Assembly: GCA_023248995.1 (NCBI GenBank) | Contig: JAHFDN010000024.1 | Location: 1-45,437 of the forward strand | Source: Candidatus Rokuibacteriota bacterium | Lineage (GTDB): Bacteria; Methylomirabilota; Methylomirabilia; Rokubacteriales; CSP1-6 | DNA length: 45,437 nucleotides | Reading direction: 5' to 3' | Shown here: positions 39,401 to 45,437 of the stretch, one piece after another | How the letters are laid out: every line of letters starts with the position of its first letter | Numbering within the stretch: position 1 is the stretch's first letter | The notes under the pieces: generated by a model | What the model was told of the DNA's origin: nothing | The model's database searches: none | What the model saw: the letters and a program-made list of their open reading frames with translations, nothing else | Position numbers and translations under genes: made by a program

Positions 39401-40539
39401 GCCGCTTCTGGGGTGACCAGGGCCGCGCGTAGCAGCGTCAGGCGTCGCGGTTCCCACCGGACCCCTGGGGGCGCCCGCGTCGCTCCCGGCGCGGGCGCCC
39501 TCGGCCCGGCCGCCGTCCCGAGAGGTCGTGCGGCCCGACGATGAGGCAGCGGCGGTGAGACGCCGGGGCGCAGCCCGTATTTTTCGATCCGTGAGCGGAG
39601 CGTGTTGCGGGAGATCCCCAGGAGGGCGGCCCCGCGGGAGATGTTCCAGTTCGTCTGACCGAGCACCTCGAGAAGATGGTCCCGCATGGCGTCGTCGAGG
39701 GAGACCGCTTCTTCCCGTCGTCTGGCAGCGGGTCCCGGCTCGGTGGAGGCGCTCTCGGGCAGCCCGAGCATCGGCGCGCTGACCAGCGGATCCTCTGAGA
39801 GGAGGGCCACGCGCTCCATGACGTTGGCGAGTTCGCGAACATTGCCGGGCCACCGGTAGGCGAGGAGGGCGGCCCGCGCGCCGGACTCGAGCTGCTTCGG
39901 CGGGAGCTGATAGTCCGCGCAGGCGCGGGCCAGGAAATGCTCGGCCAGGAGGAGGATGTCCTGGCCGCGCTCTCGGAGGGGCGGGAGCGCGACCGTCAGC
40001 ACCGCGAGTCGATGGTAGAGGTCCTCGCGGAAGCGCCGGTCCCGGATCGCCGTCGCGAGGTCTTCGCTCGTGGCGGCGACGATCCAGACGTCCACGGGCT
40101 CGCTTCGGGTGCTGCCGAGGCGGCGCACGAGCTGCTCCTCGATCACCTTGAGGAGCTTGGCCTGGAGGGGCTCGGGGAGGAGCCCCACTTCGTCGAGGAA
40201 GATCGTCCCCCGGTGGGCGGCTTGAAAGAGCCCGACTTTGGCCTGCCGGGCGTCGGTGAAAGCGCCGCGCTCGAACCCGAACATTTCGGCTTCGAGCAAT
40301 GTTTCGGGGATGGCCGCGCAGTTGACGTCCACCAGGGGGCCATCCCGGCGGGGGCCGACGCGGTGGATGGCCCGTGCGAGGAGCCCCTTGCCCGTGCCGG
40401 TCTCCCCCTGGATCAGGATGGGCGGCGGGCGGCGGACGTCAGGCTGCCGCTGGAGCAGCCGCTCAATCTTCTCCCGGAGGGAGGTGATCGCCGGGCTTTC
40501 ACCAAGTAGGTCAGCGAGAGCCGGCACCTTGCTTGGCAT
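36448..40539 (-). CDS. Sigma-54 activator fused to cyclase-like, AAA and TPR modules
   Basis: One 1363-residue frame starts at ATG 40539 (GAGGGG upstream). Domains in order: a sigma-54 AAA+ domain (about 10-235; Walker A GETGTGKG 45-52, GAFTDA 92-97 in place of GAFTGA, Walker B GTIFLDEVG); a Fis-type helix-turn-helix (about 285-325; NWNISRGAALLGISRNTLRS); a class III cyclase-like domain (about 365-530; RVKIGIHVGQFLVG) that seems degenerate; a second ATPase (FVGRRDDLEFLE, GEAGIGKSRLLFEF); and about 450 residues of TPR helices. It has no N-terminal receiver or GAF domain, so the C-terminal cyclase-AAA-TPR part, itself like known LuxR- or adenylate cyclase-linked ATPases, is probably the signal input. 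The target genes are unknown. Confidence 0.88.
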   Translation of the reverse strand: MPSKVPALADLLGESPAITSLREKIERLLQRQPDVRRPPPILIQGETGTGKGLLARAIHRVGPRRDGPLVDVNCAAIPETLLEAEMFGFERGAFTDARQAKVGLFQAAHRGTIFLDEVGLLPEPLQAKLLKVIEEQLVRRLGSTRSEPVDVWIVAATSEDLATAIRDRRFREDLYHRLAVLTVALPPLRERGQDILLLAEHFLARACADYQLPPKQLESGARAALLAYRWPGNVRELANVMERVALLSEDPLVSAPMLGLPESASTEPGPAARRREEAVSLDDAMRDHLLEVLGQTNWNISRGAALLGISRNTLRSRIEKYGLRPGVSPPLPHRRAARPLGTAAGPRAPAPGATRAPPGVRWEPRRLTLLRAALVTPEAAGSPLSLSRALEVLVEKVQSFGGRVEELGPTSVVGAFGLEPVEDAPRRAAHAAMAIHKAVERGRQGQAEPLRVKIGIHVGQFLVGQGGSGLEIDMDAKRQAWTVLEALAAGGELDTTVVSDATTPFLDRRFDLVPVGALERAPGQAYRLGRRERVGLGIARRMVRFVGRRDDLEFLESRWASAVAGHGQVVGIAGEAGIGKSRLLFEFRQTLRGKEGIYLEGRCLSYGIAIPYLPILEILRRNFGITETDHTDALIEKVQAGFRQVEMDPEEGVPYILQLLGVKEGTDRLAALPPEVIKGRTFEILRQVCLHGSRLAPMILALEDLHWIDKTSEECVAFLVESLAGTPILFLCTYRPGYRPPWMEKSYAAQVALQPLSPGESLSVVQSVLQTEQVPEPLARLILAKAEGNPFFLEELTRVMREQGDLRQTEAVPGTIQEVLLARLHRLADEPKRLLQTASILGREVSLRLLGAIWEGPGSAEPHLRELMRLEFLYEKTRAAEPVYVFKHALTQEVAYESLLPARRQALHAAAGRALEQLYAVRLEEVYDHLAHHYSKTDDAAKAVEYLTHVAAKAARAHAHTEVVQAVQEALAHVERLPAEQRESQLLNLILRQGPSLIPLGRIQEILAVLLSKREGLERLEDPSRISRYYFLLGRTYSFLGDHERAAQCARQAMEEATRCGDEATMGKAYFLLAVDEPLSGRARQGVEHGQRAVALLERTMERWWLGPAHWVVGINHAQLGEFEPALEAEARALAIGEEIGDPRLQTLAGWATGAIHTAMGECEAGIEACRRSLECSPDPLNTATASGWLGYAYLEKGEPARAISLLEPAVQQFAQFEFGPLQGWFTVFLAEAYCRSGDVAKARHLALRGLLLTEKSKYLYGVGWAQRALGRIALASRALSEAESHLKGALGTFDSIEARHDAARTHLDLATLAHAQADKDAVTRHLGKAHHLFMALRVPKYVERSEQLAREFGATVTGGETP

Positions 40540-40691
40540 CTTATGCCCCTCGTGAATCTACTGCTCAAGGTTGTACCAGCAATTCAACCAAAGAGCCAGT
40601 GCCACATTGATCTGACGCATGGTAGAGGGCGCGATCATTTCGCGGAATCCTTTCCCCCCGTTGCCCATCAAAAAGAGCGAAGGAGAACACG

Positions 40692-41126
40692 ATGGCTAAG
40701 CGGATCTTGGTGCCGGTCAATCCCACGTCTGCCGTCGAGTCGGTGGCGCCTCTGATCGCGGACCTGGCTCGGGGGAGCGGGGCGACGGTGCGGCTGCTCC
40801 GTGTGGCCCCGCTGCCGAAGAACGTGGTGAACGGGAACGGCCGCGTGGTCGCCTACGCGGACCAGGAGATGTCGCGCCTGGAAGCGGAGGGATTGAATGA
40901 TCTCCGGGCGGTTGAGGCGAATCTGGAGGGACTCCCCGTCGAGCGCGTCGTGCGCTTCGGAGACCCTGACGAGGAGATTCTCCGGGAGGCCGACGCCTTT
41001 GGGGCCGATCTCATCGCGGTCACGACGGCAAACCGGAGCTGGCTCTCGCGTGCGGTCCTTCCGGGTGTGGCGGAGCGCGTGTTCAGGAAGGCTGAGGTCC
41101 CGGTGATGCTCGTGAGGCGGCGCTGA
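40692..41126 (+). CDS. Universal stress protein (UspA family)
   Basis: The 144-residue protein is a single Usp domain: MAKRILVPVNPTSAVESVAP at the start, then a central FGDPDEEILREADAFGADLI segment, TTANRSWLSRAVLPGVAERV and VPVMLVRRR at the end. The G-2x-G-9x-G(S/T) ATP motif seen in nucleotide-binding members is not intact, so it may not bind ATP. AGGAG lies five bases upstream of ATG 40692. It reads away from the sigma-54 fusion gene, so the 152-bp gap between them holds both promoters. Confidence 0.85.
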   Translation: MAKRILVPVNPTSAVESVAPLIADLARGSGATVRLLRVAPLPKNVVNGNGRVVAYADQEMSRLEAEGLNDLRAVEANLEGLPVERVVRFGDPDEEILREADAFGADLIAVTTANRSWLSRAVLPGVAERVFRKAEVPVMLVRRR

Positions 41127-41136
41127 GGTGAGGCAG

Positions 41137-41499
41137 ATGGTCGAGGTGCTCGTGGTGCTGACCACACTCGGTGGGGTCCTGCTGGGCCCGCTCGGGTGGG
41201 TCTTCTGGAGAGACCGCCGCGAGGCGCGGGCGCTGGCGGTGCGCGCTGACATCCAACACGCCGTGCGCCGTGCGCTGAAGGGCGACTCGCTCGTCTCGGT
41301 GGAGGTCACGTCGAAGACTCCGTGGCGCGCCGGTCGAGTGCTGCTCTCCGCCCCGGCCGACTGGGAGTGGCTCCTGGCGCCGCTCCTGGATACCGTCCTC
41401 GGACGGGTGCCGCCCGGCTACGAGGTGGTCCTGAGGCCGAGTCAGCGGTCCGCCTTCGGGCCGGGTCCTCGGGCCCGCGCGTTCAGCCGCGCCGCCTAG
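41137..41499 (+). CDS. Small membrane-anchored protein of unknown function
   Basis: The 120-residue frame from ATG 41137 (or GTG 41128, two bases after the Usp stop) has one N-terminal membrane helix (VEVLVVLTTLGGVLLGPLGW) and a cytoplasmic-type helical or mixed domain (AVRADIQHAVRRALKGDSLV ... RVLLSAPADWEWLLAPLLDT). No family is recognised. Its close spacing after the universal stress gene suggests they are co-expressed. Confidence 0.6.
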   Translation: MVEVLVVLTTLGGVLLGPLGWVFWRDRREARALAVRADIQHAVRRALKGDSLVSVEVTSKTPWRAGRVLLSAPADWEWLLAPLLDTVLGRVPPGYEVVLRPSQRSAFGPGPRARAFSRAA

Positions 41500-41575
41500 C
41501 TCATAATTGACATCGCCCGGACCCGTCTATATCCTCCACGGGCGTGGGAACCAGCCTCGGACTTGAAAGAGCGCC

Positions 41576-42640
41576 GTGACAGACGCGGAGCGGGTCACCG
41601 TGGTCGGGCCCGAGCCGCTCCGGCGGTTCGTCGCCCGCGTCTTGACGACGCTCGGCGTGCCGGAGAGCGATGCCGAGACCGTGGCCGAGATCCTCGTCGA
41701 AGCGGATCTGAGAGGGGTCGAGTCCCACGGGACGACGCGCGTGGCGGGCTATGTCTCCATGCTTCGTCTCGGGCTCCTGAATCCCCGGCCCAAGGTGGTG
41801 GTCCTGAAGGACGCCCCGTCCGTAGCGATGCTCGATGGGGATAACGGCTTCGGCATGGTGGTCGCCAAGCACGCCATGCAGGTGGCCATGGCGAAGGCGA
41901 GGGCGGCGGGGATCGCCTGCGTCACCGCGCGGAATCTGACGCACACGGGGATGGTCGGGTTCTATCCCATGATGGCCGCGCGGGAGGGATTGATCGGGCT
42001 CGCCATGAACAACGGCCCCGCCATCGTGCCGCCGTTCGGGGGACGGACGCCGACGTTCGCGACCAACCCCATCGCCGCCGCGTTTCCCGCGGGCGCGGAG
42101 CCGCCCATCGTCCTGGACATGGCCACGGCGATGGTCGCCAACGGCAAGCTCCGTCTGGCGGCCAAGAAAGGCCTTCCCATCCCGCCGGCGTGGGCGCTGG
42201 ACCGGGCAGGGAGGCCCACGACCGACCCCGAGGAGGCGCTCCTCCACGGTTTTCTCCAGTGGGCGGGAGGCTACAAAGGGTTCGGGATCGCGACGGTCGT
42301 GGAGGTGCTGGGCGGCGTCCTCTCCGGGGGGCTCTTCGGGACGGATGTCCCCCCGCTCAAGGTCTTCGGCAAGGATCCCCTCGTCAGCAGCGCCTTTTAC
42401 CTGGCGATCAATCCCGAGCAGTTCATGCCGCTCGACGAGTTCACGGCACGGGTGGACCGCCTCCGCCGGCAGATCAAGTCATCCACCCCCGCCGAGGGCG
42501 CGGAGGAGGTCTTCGTGGCAGGGGAGCTCGAGTTCAGGCGTCATACCGAGCGCTCCCGGCACGGCATCCCCCTGAGCCAGGTGGTGCATCGGGAGCTCAG
42601 GGGGCTTGCCGAAGACCTCCACCTGCCCTTCGAGCTCTGA
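41576..42640 (+). CDS. Ldh2-family (malate/L-lactate/ureidoglycolate-type) dehydrogenase
   Basis: GTG 41576 opens a 354-residue NAD(P)-dependent enzyme of the Ldh2/MDH2 fold (not classical LDH). Markers are ADLRGVESHGTTRVAGYVSM, AKARAAGIACVTARNLTHTG, PIAAAFPAGAEPPIVLDMAT and GGYKGFGIATVVEVLGGVLS. Family members oxidise a 2-hydroxy acid to the 2-oxo acid. The substrate cannot be told from sequence. It stands between the universal stress pair and the NAD biosynthesis operon; no functional tie to either is clear. AAAGAG upstream is a weak ribosome site. Confidence 0.9.
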   Translation: MTDAERVTVVGPEPLRRFVARVLTTLGVPESDAETVAEILVEADLRGVESHGTTRVAGYVSMLRLGLLNPRPKVVVLKDAPSVAMLDGDNGFGMVVAKHAMQVAMAKARAAGIACVTARNLTHTGMVGFYPMMAAREGLIGLAMNNGPAIVPPFGGRTPTFATNPIAAAFPAGAEPPIVLDMATAMVANGKLRLAAKKGLPIPPAWALDRAGRPTTDPEEALLHGFLQWAGGYKGFGIATVVEVLGGVLSGGLFGTDVPPLKVFGKDPLVSSAFYLAINPEQFMPLDEFTARVDRLRRQIKSSTPAEGAEEVFVAGELEFRRHTERSRHGIPLSQVVHRELRGLAEDLHLPFEL

Positions 42641-42674
42641 GCGGCTTCTTTCTCGCGCCGTTTTTACCCTGGAC

Positions 42675-42696
42675 TAGACAGGGCTTTAAATGTCTA
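42675..42696 (+). promoter_or_regulatory. Candidate NiaR operator
   Basis: TAGACA and TGTCTA form a perfect inverted repeat separated by ten bases (GGGCTTTAAA), ending 13 bases before the niaR start. Its place just ahead of the repressor gene and the NAD operon suggests autoregulation. I cannot confirm that it matches the known NiaR consensus. Confidence 0.5.
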
Positions 42697-42709
42697 CTAA
42701 CATGGGTCT

Positions 42710-43258
42710 ATGGAAGTCAAAACGGCGGGGGTGCTGAGCGGACGGGGGCGGCGGGAGGCGATCCTCGCTCTGCTCAGGACCCAGGTCGGACCGATCAAGG
42801 GCGCCGAGCTTGCCCGCCATTTTCAGGTCAGTCGCCAGTCCATCATCCAGGACGTGCTCATCCTCCGCGCGAGCGGCCACGAAATTCTTTCGACCCCGCA
42901 GGGCTATCTCCTGCCGAAGACGGGCGGGCCCAGACGTCACCGGGCGGTCCTGGCCTGCCGTCATCGGCCTGAGGAGACGGAGGAGGAGCTCCAGATCCTG
43001 GTGGACTTGGGTGTCAAGGTCCTTGATGTCATCGTCGAGCACCCTCTCTACGGCGAGCTCAAGGGGCACCTGATGCTCGAGTCTCGGGCTGACGTCCAGG
43101 CCTTCCTCCACCAGGTGGAGGTGACGGGAGCCAAGCTTCTCTCCTCGCTCACGGACGGCGTCCACCTTCACACCGTGGAGGCTTCCAGGCCGGAGTTGCT
43201 CGCCGAGGCCCGGACACGGCTCCGGGCGCGAGGCTTCCTCCTCGAGCCGGAGGCGTGA
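42710..43258 (+). CDS. niaR: NiaR-type transcriptional repressor of NAD synthesis (HTH + 3H domain)
   Basis: The 182-residue protein has an N-terminal HTH_11-type helix-turn-helix (ELARHFQVSRQSIIQDVLIL, about 32-51) and a C-terminal 3H domain with its conserved His set (RRHRAVLACRH, VEHPLYGELKGHL, GVHLHTVE). NiaR proteins bind niacin as co-repressor and shut down NAD biosynthesis or niacin-uptake genes. The gene overlaps nadC by GTGA and heads the nadC-nadA operon, which settles the assignment. A TAGACA/TGTCTA inverted repeat lies just upstream. Confidence 0.9.
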   Translation: MEVKTAGVLSGRGRREAILALLRTQVGPIKGAELARHFQVSRQSIIQDVLILRASGHEILSTPQGYLLPKTGGPRRHRAVLACRHRPEETEEELQILVDLGVKVLDVIVEHPLYGELKGHLMLESRADVQAFLHQVEVTGAKLLSSLTDGVHLHTVEASRPELLAEARTRLRARGFLLEPEA

Positions 43259-44223
43259 CGGCCTTGGGTCGGAGCCGGCAGGACCGGGTGAGACAGGCCT
43301 TCTTCCGGGGCGAAGCCCTGACGCTGGAGAACCCTCGCTACCTCCCCTGGGTCCACGTCTTCACGGAGGATCTGCTGGGGGCCGATGTTGGGCCGGGGGA
43401 CCTGACGCTCAGGGCTGTTCTGCCGGGCGGCGGGCGCGGCACCGCCCGGGTCATGGCCCGGGAGCCGGGCGTCCTGGCCGGGCTCGAGGAGGTCTCCTGG
43501 TTCTACACCCGGCACGGTCTCCGCACCGAGCGGCTCAAGGCCGACGGCCAGAGGCTCGAGCCTGGGGACGCGATCCTCCGAGCGGAAGGGAGCCTCCAGG
43601 CGCTCCTGATTGTCGAGCGCGTGGGGCTGAACCTCCTCCAGCGGATGAGCGGCATCGCCACGAGGACGCGCGAGCTTCAGGAGCTCGCCCACCGTCACTC
43701 TCCGGCGACCTTCGTCGTCGCCACGCGGAAGACCCCCTGGGGGCCTGTCGACAAGCGGGCGGTCCACCTCGGGGGCGGTGGGACGCATCGCCTGGGGCTC
43801 GGGGATGCGATCCTGGTCAAGACGAATCATCTCCGCCTCCTTGCCGCCTCGGAAGAGGAGGCCATCCCCCTGGCGCTCAAGCGGGCCTGGTCGCTTCGCG
43901 CCGAGGCGGTCTTCATCGAGGTGGAGGTCACGGCCCTCAAGGGGGCGCTGGCCGCGGCGCGGGTGTTCGAGGAGCTCCGGCGGGAGGAGGCCGACCCGCC
44001 TCCCTCCGTCGTGATGCTGGACAACGTCCCGCCCACCGAGGTGTCCCGGATCGTCGGGGCGCTCAAGGAGGAGGGGCTCCACGACGGCGTGCTCATCGAG
44101 GCCAGCGGGAAGATCTCGGAGGCCACCATCGCCGAGTACGCCTCCGCGGGGGTGGACGCCATTTCGGTCGGCGCCCTCACGCACTCCCCGCGGGCGTTGG
44201 ATCTCAGTCAGGCCATCGAATGA
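43255..44223 (+). CDS. nadC: Nicotinate-nucleotide diphosphorylase (carboxylating), quinolinate phosphoribosyltransferase
   Basis: The 322-residue enzyme converts quinolinate and PRPP to nicotinate mononucleotide. Markers: DVGPGDLT near the N-terminus, ERVGLNLLQRMSGIATRTRE, ATRKTPWGPVDKRAVHLGGG then THRLGLGDAILVKTNH with the substrate-binding Arg, Lys and His residues, VMLDNVPP, and IEASGKISEATIAEYASAGV with DAISVGALTHS at the end. It is GTG-initiated and overlaps niaR (GTGA) and nadA (ATGA). It is a little longer than typical NadC (about 290) because of its N-terminus. Confidence 0.95.
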   Translation: MTALGRSRQDRVRQAFFRGEALTLENPRYLPWVHVFTEDLLGADVGPGDLTLRAVLPGGGRGTARVMAREPGVLAGLEEVSWFYTRHGLRTERLKADGQRLEPGDAILRAEGSLQALLIVERVGLNLLQRMSGIATRTRELQELAHRHSPATFVVATRKTPWGPVDKRAVHLGGGGTHRLGLGDAILVKTNHLRLLAASEEEAIPLALKRAWSLRAEAVFIEVEVTALKGALAAARVFEELRREEADPPPSVVMLDNVPPTEVSRIVGALKEEGLHDGVLIEASGKISEATIAEYASAGVDAISVGALTHSPRALDLSQAIE

Positions 44224-45236
44224 GCAGCAAGATTCCCTTCGAGGCGCGCTACACCCTGCCGCCGATCGAGCGGGTGCCGGACACGCCCGAAGAGATCCGG
44301 CACAAGCAGGAACGGATCCGGCGGCTCAAGGCGGAGCGCAAGGCCGTGATCCTGGCCCACAACTACCAGCGGGACGAGGTGCAGGAGGTCGGCGACTTCG
44401 TCGGGGACTCCCTCGGCCTGTCCCAGGAGGCCGCGCGGACGGACGCCCAGGTGATCGTCTTCTGCGGCGTGCACTTCATGGCCGAGACCGCGGCGATCCT
44501 CTGCCCGGAGAAGACGGTGCTCCTTCCCGATCTCAAGGCGGGGTGCTCCCTGGCAGCCTCCATCACCCCCGAGGAGCTCCGGGCCTACAAGGCCCGGTAC
44601 CCGGACGCGGTCGTGGTCTCCTACATCAATACGTCGGCCGCGGTGAAGGCCCTAAGCGATTACTGCTGCACCTCGGCGAACGCCAAGAAGGTGATCGACG
44701 CCATCCCCGCGGACCGCGAGATCCTCTTCCTGCCCGACAAGTTCCTCACCGCCGTCGTGGCCCAGCAGACGAAGCGCGCGAACATCATCGCCTACCCCGG
44801 CTACTGCCACGTCCACCAGTCCATCCAGCCGGCCGACGTGGCGCGGATCCTGGAGGAGCATCCCGACATCGAGCTTCTCCTCCACCCGGAGTGCGGCTGC
44901 GTCAGCTCCTGCATGGCGAAGGTGTTCGACGGCACGCTGCCGCAGGAGCGCACCGCCTTCCTCTCGACGGAGGGGATGATCCGCCACGTGGAGGAGTCGT
45001 CCGCGAAGGAATTCGCGGTGGGGACGGAGGTCGGCATTCTCCACCGCCTGGAGAAGAAGTACCCGGACCGGAGGTTCTACCCGGTCAACCCCAACGCCGT
45101 CTGCGCGTTCATGAAGACCATCACGCTGGACAAGGTCATCCGCTCCCTCGAGACCCTGACCCCCGAGGTGCGCGTCCCCGAGGAGATCGCCCGGAAGGCC
45201 AGGCGCGCGATCGACCGGATGCTGGAGCTCGTCTGA
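44220..45236 (+). CDS. nadA: Quinolinate synthase
   Basis: The 338-residue enzyme condenses iminoaspartate with dihydroxyacetone phosphate to quinolinate and carries a [4Fe-4S] cluster. The three likely cluster ligands are Cys109 in PDLKAGCSLA, the Cys of LHPECGC and the Cys of PVNPNAVCAFMK. AVILAHNYQRDEVQEVGDFV and FCGVHFMAETA are further family segments. ATG 44220 overlaps the nadC stop. nadB (L-aspartate oxidase) is not in the window; the flavoenzyme at the right edge is of another family. A gene elsewhere, or an aspartate dehydrogenase, must supply iminoaspartate. Confidence 0.95.
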   Translation: MSSKIPFEARYTLPPIERVPDTPEEIRHKQERIRRLKAERKAVILAHNYQRDEVQEVGDFVGDSLGLSQEAARTDAQVIVFCGVHFMAETAAILCPEKTVLLPDLKAGCSLAASITPEELRAYKARYPDAVVVSYINTSAAVKALSDYCCTSANAKKVIDAIPADREILFLPDKFLTAVVAQQTKRANIIAYPGYCHVHQSIQPADVARILEEHPDIELLLHPECGCVSSCMAKVFDGTLPQERTAFLSTEGMIRHVEESSAKEFAVGTEVGILHRLEKKYPDRRFYPVNPNAVCAFMKTITLDKVIRSLETLTPEVRVPEEIARKARRAIDRMLELV

Positions 45237-45263
45237 GGGCCGGCGGGGGGACGGGCCCCGCGC

Positions 45264-45437
45264 TCAGCGCGAGATCGTGAGGCGTTCCGCCCCGTAGTGA
45301 TCCTCGTCGTGCCATAGCAGGCCTTCCGCGAAGCGGGTTGACCTGAAGGGTGTCAGGTCCAGCGTCCGGGGCTTGCCGTGGACGATCCACTCGGCCAGGC
45401 ACTTGCCGATCGCCGGCGAGGTCTTGAACGAGGTGCC
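45264..45437 (-). CDS. C-terminal end of a DAO-family FAD-dependent oxidoreductase (partial)
   Basis: The leftward frame enters from the right edge and gives the last 57 residues: GTSFKTSPAIGKCLAEWIVH, then GKPRTLDLTPFRSTRFAEGL and a short tail before TGA 45264. FKTSPAIGKCLAE and DLTPFRxxRF are the typical end of glycine/D-amino-acid oxidase and sarcosine oxidase relatives, where the first part closes the FAD site. It converges on nadA with a gap of 27 bp. It is not L-aspartate oxidase, which belongs to the fumarate reductase flavoprotein family. Confidence 0.75.
   Translation of the reverse strand, partial: GTSFKTSPAIGKCLAEWIVHGKPRTLDLTPFRSTRFAEGLLWHDEDHYGAERLTISR

Noticed and set aside
37069-39432. 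A 787-residue plus-strand frame across the sigma-54 fusion gene
   Set aside because: Antisense shadow in high-GC DNA; the minus strand carries all the conserved domains.
45264-45437. nadB (L-aspartate oxidase) beside nadA
   Set aside because: The C-terminal sequence is of the DAO/sarcosine-oxidase type and the gene is convergent, not part of the operon.

Overview
The window is high-GC, gene-dense bacterial DNA. Its mix of c-type cytochromes, Tat and Sec lipoproteins, PA2778/PA2779-type genes, relics of ABC-type substrate-binding proteins and a NiaR-nadC-nadA operon suggests an uncultured soil or subsurface Gram-negative, perhaps Rokubacteria or NC10-like. That placement is inferred from gene content only. 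The outer-membrane-type beta-barrel at 581-2092 supports a two-membrane cell envelope.

Left arm (1-7.8 kb): a leftward set encodes a lipoprotein, a haem-tagged beta-barrel protein and a cytochrome/YVTN propeller broken by a frameshift. Next come two near-identical PAS-LuxR regulators pointing away from each other around a small membrane protein. From 4.97 to 6.5 kb lies a patch of repeats: two roughly 300-bp direct repeats, each with the decayed 3' end of an ABC substrate-binding protein gene, the 3' half of an initiator-type tRNA and a hairpin terminator. Between them sits a less GC-rich ribbon-helix-helix/small-protein pair. A third, truncated copy is at 10.3 kb. A STAS protein and a coupled small protein follow.

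Centre-left (7.8-16.1 kb): a DUF2339 membrane protein, a PA2779/PA2778 pair, a Tat-exported amidohydrolase lipoprotein, a DUF3332 lipoprotein and two related Pro/Gly-rich envelope proteins. Two copies of a small IS630-like MITE (181 and 236 bp, opposite orientation) lie here. Their CTAG ends form the stop codons of three adjoining genes.

Centre (16.1-25.5 kb): seven tightly coupled leftward genes: UbiA prenyltransferase, PEP/ATP-type phosphotransferase resembling rifampin phosphotransferase in layout, DUF3419/BtaA-like aminocarboxypropyl transferase, polyprenol/phytol-kinase-like CTP enzyme, GNAT, OleC-like AMP ligase and an HMG-CoA-reductase-like enzyme. Together they look like an undescribed pathway for a prenylated or modified lipid. 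This is the best candidate for a new biosynthetic system in the window.

Centre-right (25.7-32.8 kb): an integrase relic, a CheY-like regulator and msrA, then a copper/periplasmic redox cluster: multicopper oxidase, SCO, SHOCT-like fragment, PCYCGC protein, TlpA thioredoxin and a di-haem oxidoreductase. The PCYCGC gene has an in-frame TGA exactly where relatives have the first Cys of a CxxC motif. A 7-bp hairpin with a suitable loop follows, so it is a candidate selenoprotein.

Right arm (33-45.4 kb): small unknown genes, two PilZ-like proteins (one with 66-bp in-frame repeats), a 1363-residue sigma-54 activator fused to a cyclase-like, AAA and TPR module, a universal stress protein, an Ldh2-family dehydrogenase, and the niaR-nadC-nadA operon with a candidate operator. 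The 3' end of a DAO-type flavoenzyme reaches the window edge.
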